Assembly: GCA_030835385.1 (NCBI GenBank)
Contig: JAURPI010000003.1
Coordinates: 1-45,642, forward strand
From: Alphaproteobacteria bacterium
Lineage (GTDB): Bacteria > Pseudomonadota > Alphaproteobacteria > Rhodospirillales > Rhodospirillaceae
Direction: 5' to 3'
DNA: 45,642 bases
The notes under the pieces are model-generated. The model saw nothing but the letters and a program-made list of their open reading frames with translations, was not told the origin of the DNA and ran no database searches. Shown here piece by piece: positions 43,015 to 45,642 of this stretch. The number at the start of each line of letters is the position of its first letter. Positions within the stretch are counted from its first letter, which is position 1. The position numbers were made by a program, and so were the translations under genes.

Positions 43015-44568
43015 CTACTCCACCGCCTGTCGTGCCGAACCAAAGTCCTCGGGAAAATGCTTGAGGGCGCTCGTCACCGGCATGGGGGTTAGCCCGCCCA
43101 TGGCACACAGCGATCCATCGGTCATTAACACGCAAAGGTCGTCGAGCACGGCCAAGTTTTTCTCCACATCCGCTCCGGCAATGATCTTATCAAGAGTTTC
43201 CTTACCGCGCACCGACCCAATGCGGCAGGGCGTGCACTTGCCGCATGATTCGATTTCGCAAAATTCCATGGCAAACCGAGCCTGTCTCGCCATATCAACC
43301 GAATCGTTGAATACAACGACACCGCCATGCCCCAGCATGGCGTCCGAACCTGAAAGGCTTTCATAATCCATGTGGACGTCAAAGGCGGATTCAGGAATGT
43401 AGGCGCCCAATGGACCACCGACTTGCGCTGTTCGAACCGGTCGCCCGCTGCGCGTTCCTCCGCCAAAACCTTCAATCAACTCACGCAATGTGACACCAAA
43501 TACTTTTTCAACCAAACCACCACGGGCGATGTCTCCCGCTAGCTGAAATGGCTGTGTACCAAGAGACTTACCCTGCCCGTACTCACTGTATGTCTTACCG
43601 CCGTTGGCCAAGACATAAGGCACTGTCGCAAGTGTTAGAACGTTGTTGACCACCGTTGGCTTGCCAAATAGTCCGCTAATCGCGGGGATAGGCGGCTTGG
43701 CACGCACCTGTCCACGCTTGCCTTCGAGGCTTTCAAGCATGGACGATTCTTCACCACAAATGTAAGCCCCGGCACCAACGCGAATGTGAATGGCAAAGGC
43801 CTGCCCACTGCCGAGTATATTTTCACCAAGGAGGCCCGCCTGTTCAAACCTCGAAACGGCGTCTGTGAGTGTGCGGATGGCGTAGGGGTACTCAGAACGT
43901 ATGTAGATGTAACCGGTATCAGCGCCGACTGCCCGGCCAGCTATCACCATGCCCTCAAGCAGCACAAAGGGATCTCCCTCAATGAGCATACGATCTGCAA
44001 ACGTGCCGCTATCACCTTCGTCAGCGTTGCAACAGATATACTTTTGTTCCGCGACCTCTTTACGCACGGTCTCCCATTTGATTCCAGCCGGGAACCCAGC
44101 TCCTCCCCGGCCTCGTAATCCGGACAGTGTGACTTCTTCTGTGATTGCGGTTGACTCAAGCTCTAGCGCTTTTTTGAGACCAACGAGCCCCCCTTGAGTT
44201 TCATAAGCCCCCAGATCCAATGGGTCGGCAACGCCACATCGGACAAATGTCAGTCGTTCCTGGTTGGCCAAATAGGGAATATCTTCGGTCAGTCCGTGAC
44301 CCAGAACATGGTCGCCGGCACTTAGAAAGTCTGCATCAAACAAACTGACGATATCGCCCCTCGCAACCGGTCCAAAGGCAACCCGCCCGGAAGGTGTTTC
44401 AACTTCCACCAGAGGCTCTAGCCACAATAAGCCACGCGACCCATTGCGAATAAGGTTGATATCAATGCCACGGTTTTGCGCTTCTTGACTAAGCGCGGCT
44501 GCAACGTCGTCCGCCCCCACCGAAATGGCCGCAGCATCTTTCGGTACGAAGACTGTAACTGTGCTCAT
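43015..44568 (-). CDS. fdsB: NAD-dependent formate dehydrogenase, beta subunit (FMN/NADH-binding)
   Basis: A 517-residue NuoF-like subunit where FMN and NAD bind. Motifs in order: SGLRGRGGAGFPAGIKW (NAD-binding), CCNADEGDSGTFADRMLIEGDP (FMN, in pieces), YICGEESSMLESLEGKRG, and the 4Fe-4S site ESCGKCTPCRIGS. The first 110 residues are a thioredoxin-like extension without the cysteines of a 2Fe-2S site. It overlaps fdsG by four bases and precedes fdsA by 9. Confidence 0.95.
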   Translation of the reverse strand: MSTVTVFVPKDAAAISVGADDVAAALSQEAQNRGIDINLIRNGSRGLLWLEPLVEVETPSGRVAFGPVARGDIVSLFDADFLSAGDHVLGHGLTEDIPYLANQERLTFVRCGVADPLDLGAYETQGGLVGLKKALELESTAITEEVTLSGLRGRGGAGFPAGIKWETVRKEVAEQKYICCNADEGDSGTFADRMLIEGDPFVLLEGMVIAGRAVGADTGYIYIRSEYPYAIRTLTDAVSRFEQAGLLGENILGSGQAFAIHIRVGAGAYICGEESSMLESLEGKRGQVRAKPPIPAISGLFGKPTVVNNVLTLATVPYVLANGGKTYSEYGQGKSLGTQPFQLAGDIARGGLVEKVFGVTLRELIEGFGGGTRSGRPVRTAQVGGPLGAYIPESAFDVHMDYESLSGSDAMLGHGGVVVFNDSVDMARQARFAMEFCEIESCGKCTPCRIGSVRGKETLDKIIAGADVEKNLAVLDDLCVLMTDGSLCAMGGLTPMPVTSALKHFPEDFGSARQAVE

Positions 44569-45032
44569 GAGTCAGCCTCAGAAACCAAGGCATCCAATTT
44601 CTCGGGTGTGACTCTACCGTGGAGGTTACCATTAATCATGACCGCCGGTCCCAGGGCGCAATTGCCCAGGCAATACACAGGCTCCAAAGACACCTCATCA
44701 CCTGACGACGTCTGACCCATGTCTATTGAGAGCGCCTGCGTCGCATGTTCTTTGAGCGCATCACACCCCACGGCCTGACACGCCTCTGCAAGACAAATCT
44801 TAACCACAGTCTTGCCAGACGGAGCACGGCGAAAGTCGTGATAGAAACTGACAACTCCATGCACCTCAGCGCGTGTAAGGTTGATGCAGGATGCGATTTC
44901 TCTTAAGGCTTCATCACTGAGGAAACCGGCGAGATCCTGTACGGAGTGTAAAATCTCGACAAGATCTTCTGGGCGATTGTCGTGGTCCTGACAAATGTTC
45001 AACACCGCCTTTTTCTCATCCGGCTCCTGCAC
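44565..45032 (-). CDS. fdsG: NAD-dependent formate dehydrogenase, gamma subunit (2Fe-2S, NuoE-like)
   Basis: The GTG at 45030-45032 has GAGGGG eight bases upstream, giving 155 residues; a TTG 18 bases further up is an alternative. The helical N-terminal half (DLVEILHSVQDLAGFLSDEAL, EVHGVVSFYHDFR) is NuoE-like, and the 2Fe-2S cysteines are in CLAEACQAVGC and CLGNCALGP. It transfers electrons within the diaphorase module with FdsB. First gene of the operon; its stop overlaps the fdsB start (ATGA). Confidence 0.95.
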   Translation of the reverse strand: MQEPDEKKAVLNICQDHDNRPEDLVEILHSVQDLAGFLSDEALREIASCINLTRAEVHGVVSFYHDFRRAPSGKTVVKICLAEACQAVGCDALKEHATQALSIDMGQTSSGDEVSLEPVYCLGNCALGPAVMINGNLHGRVTPEKLDALVSEADS

Positions 45033-45070
45033 AGATTCGACCCCTCGCAATTTCTAGCCCTGATCAGACT

Positions 45071-45642
45071 CTATTCAGCGGCCACTGTTTGAGGCACCGC
45101 TCGTGCATCTGCGGCTTTCTTAATGGCCCAAACGCAGGCAAGAGCGATGGCGACCAAGAACAGCATAAGTTCAAATGAACGATAATAACTGCCTAGCTCA
45201 TCCCTCATAATACCAAGGCTGAAAATACCGGCCGATGCTGAAATAGTATCAACTGCAACGTAAACACCGAGGATACGACCGTAGGTGGGCCCGGCAAACA
45301 ACTCTGCGATCGTGAGTTGGATCATCGTAAATGTTCCGGAGAAACCGATCCCGAAGACCACTGCATAAGCATAAGTCATCAAGACGCTCTCGCCATCAAC
45401 TAGACGAAGGATAATCAATCCAAGTCCTAAATTTGCTGCAGCTAGAAACATAACTAGCAACCGGTTGACGTGATCACTGAGCCAACCAAACGTAAACTTG
45501 CCGACGATAGCGCAAAGGAAGAAGATAAAAACAACATCGATGACATCAGAACGGCTGTATCCGGCATCCTTCTCAAGGAACAATGCATGATGCTGGGTTA
45601 CCCCCGTGATACAGAACCAAAGAATGCCGGTAGCGATAAGTA
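45071..45642 (-). CDS. MFS transporter (C-terminal part; runs off the window)
   Basis: About 190 codons of a major-facilitator protein, open through the right edge. Hydrophobic helices include VVFIFFLCAIVGKFTFGWLS (with the GWLSDHVNRL loop typical of MFS), LVMFLAAANLGLGLIIL, YAVVFGIGFSGTFTMIQL and LMLFLVAIALACVWAI. The first visible residues (FCITGVTQHHALFL) are in the middle of the protein. Its position just upstream of fdsG suggests transport of formate or a related carboxylate, as in oxalate/formate antiporters, but nothing in the visible part proves it. Ends in TAG. Confidence 0.8.
   Translation of the reverse strand, partial: LIATGILWFCITGVTQHHALFLEKDAGYSRSDVIDVVFIFFLCAIVGKFTFGWLSDHVNRLLVMFLAAANLGLGLIILRLVDGESVLMTYAYAVVFGIGFSGTFTMIQLTIAELFAGPTYGRILGVYVAVDTISASAGIFSLGIMRDELGSYYRSFELMLFLVAIALACVWAIKKAADARAVPQTVAAE

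Noticed and set aside
1-45642. CRISPR array, prophage or insertion sequence
   Set aside because: No regularly spaced direct repeats, transposase or integrase motifs, or phage structural genes were recognised on either strand.

Overview
The window reads as chromosomal DNA of a free-living, probably marine alphaproteobacterium. The clues are the block ribF-ileS-lspA-bamF(DUF3035) followed by a pair of M16 peptidases, a MutL that carries its own endonuclease motif, an NAD-linked molybdenum formate dehydrogenase, and moderate-to-high GC. I assign no genus. No rRNA, tRNA, CRISPR array, prophage or insertion sequence was found. All functional assignments come from reading motifs; no database search was run.

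Layout. 1-1.1 kb: start of xseA and two small hypothetical genes on the minus strand. 1.2-7.8 kb: purD coupled to a DUF2817 zinc peptidase, a secreted hypothetical protein, tadA, a lysozyme-like (SLT) protein, and a tightly coupled run of a class-I glutamine-amidotransferase-like hydrolase, an rluB-type pseudouridine synthase and rsmD. 7.8-17 kb: an accessory stretch with DUF1330 and YdjM-type proteins, a methyltransferase, a three-gene operon (Tat-type NAD(P)-binding protein, SUMF1-fold lipoprotein, FAD-linked oxidase), tag, and several visibly damaged genes. 17-23.2 kb: mutL, pgi and two M16 peptidases. 23.3-26.2 kb: a membrane-domain/alpha-beta-hydrolase fusion and a two-domain VOC protein. 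26.1-31.7 kb: bamF, lspA, ileS, ribF and a MaoC hydratase. 31.8-33.3 kb: a lipoprotein, a MarR regulator with two palindromes in front of it, and a frameshifted thermonuclease-like gene.

33.7-39.3 kb is one plus-strand operon: DUF3450 protein, long TtpC-like MotA/TolQ/ExbB protein, ExbB, two ExbD proteins, TonB and a TPR protein. It has the gene order of the Vibrio TonB2/TtpC energy-transduction systems and should power TonB-dependent outer-membrane uptake. It ends at a strong hairpin terminator shared with the oppositely oriented formate dehydrogenase operon (fdsG-fdsB-fdsA-fdhD, 39.3-45.0 kb), which has an MFS transporter gene upstream running off the window.

The most unusual observation is the number of interrupted accessory genes beside intact core genes. 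Two genes flanking tag carry in-frame stop codons (TGA and TAG in one, TAG in the other) behind well-placed starts. Two secreted-protein genes have single frameshifts, and one NAD(P)-binding gene survives only as a C-terminal remnant. Because TAG and TGA end many intact genes here, these look like gene decay or sequence error rather than a changed genetic code.
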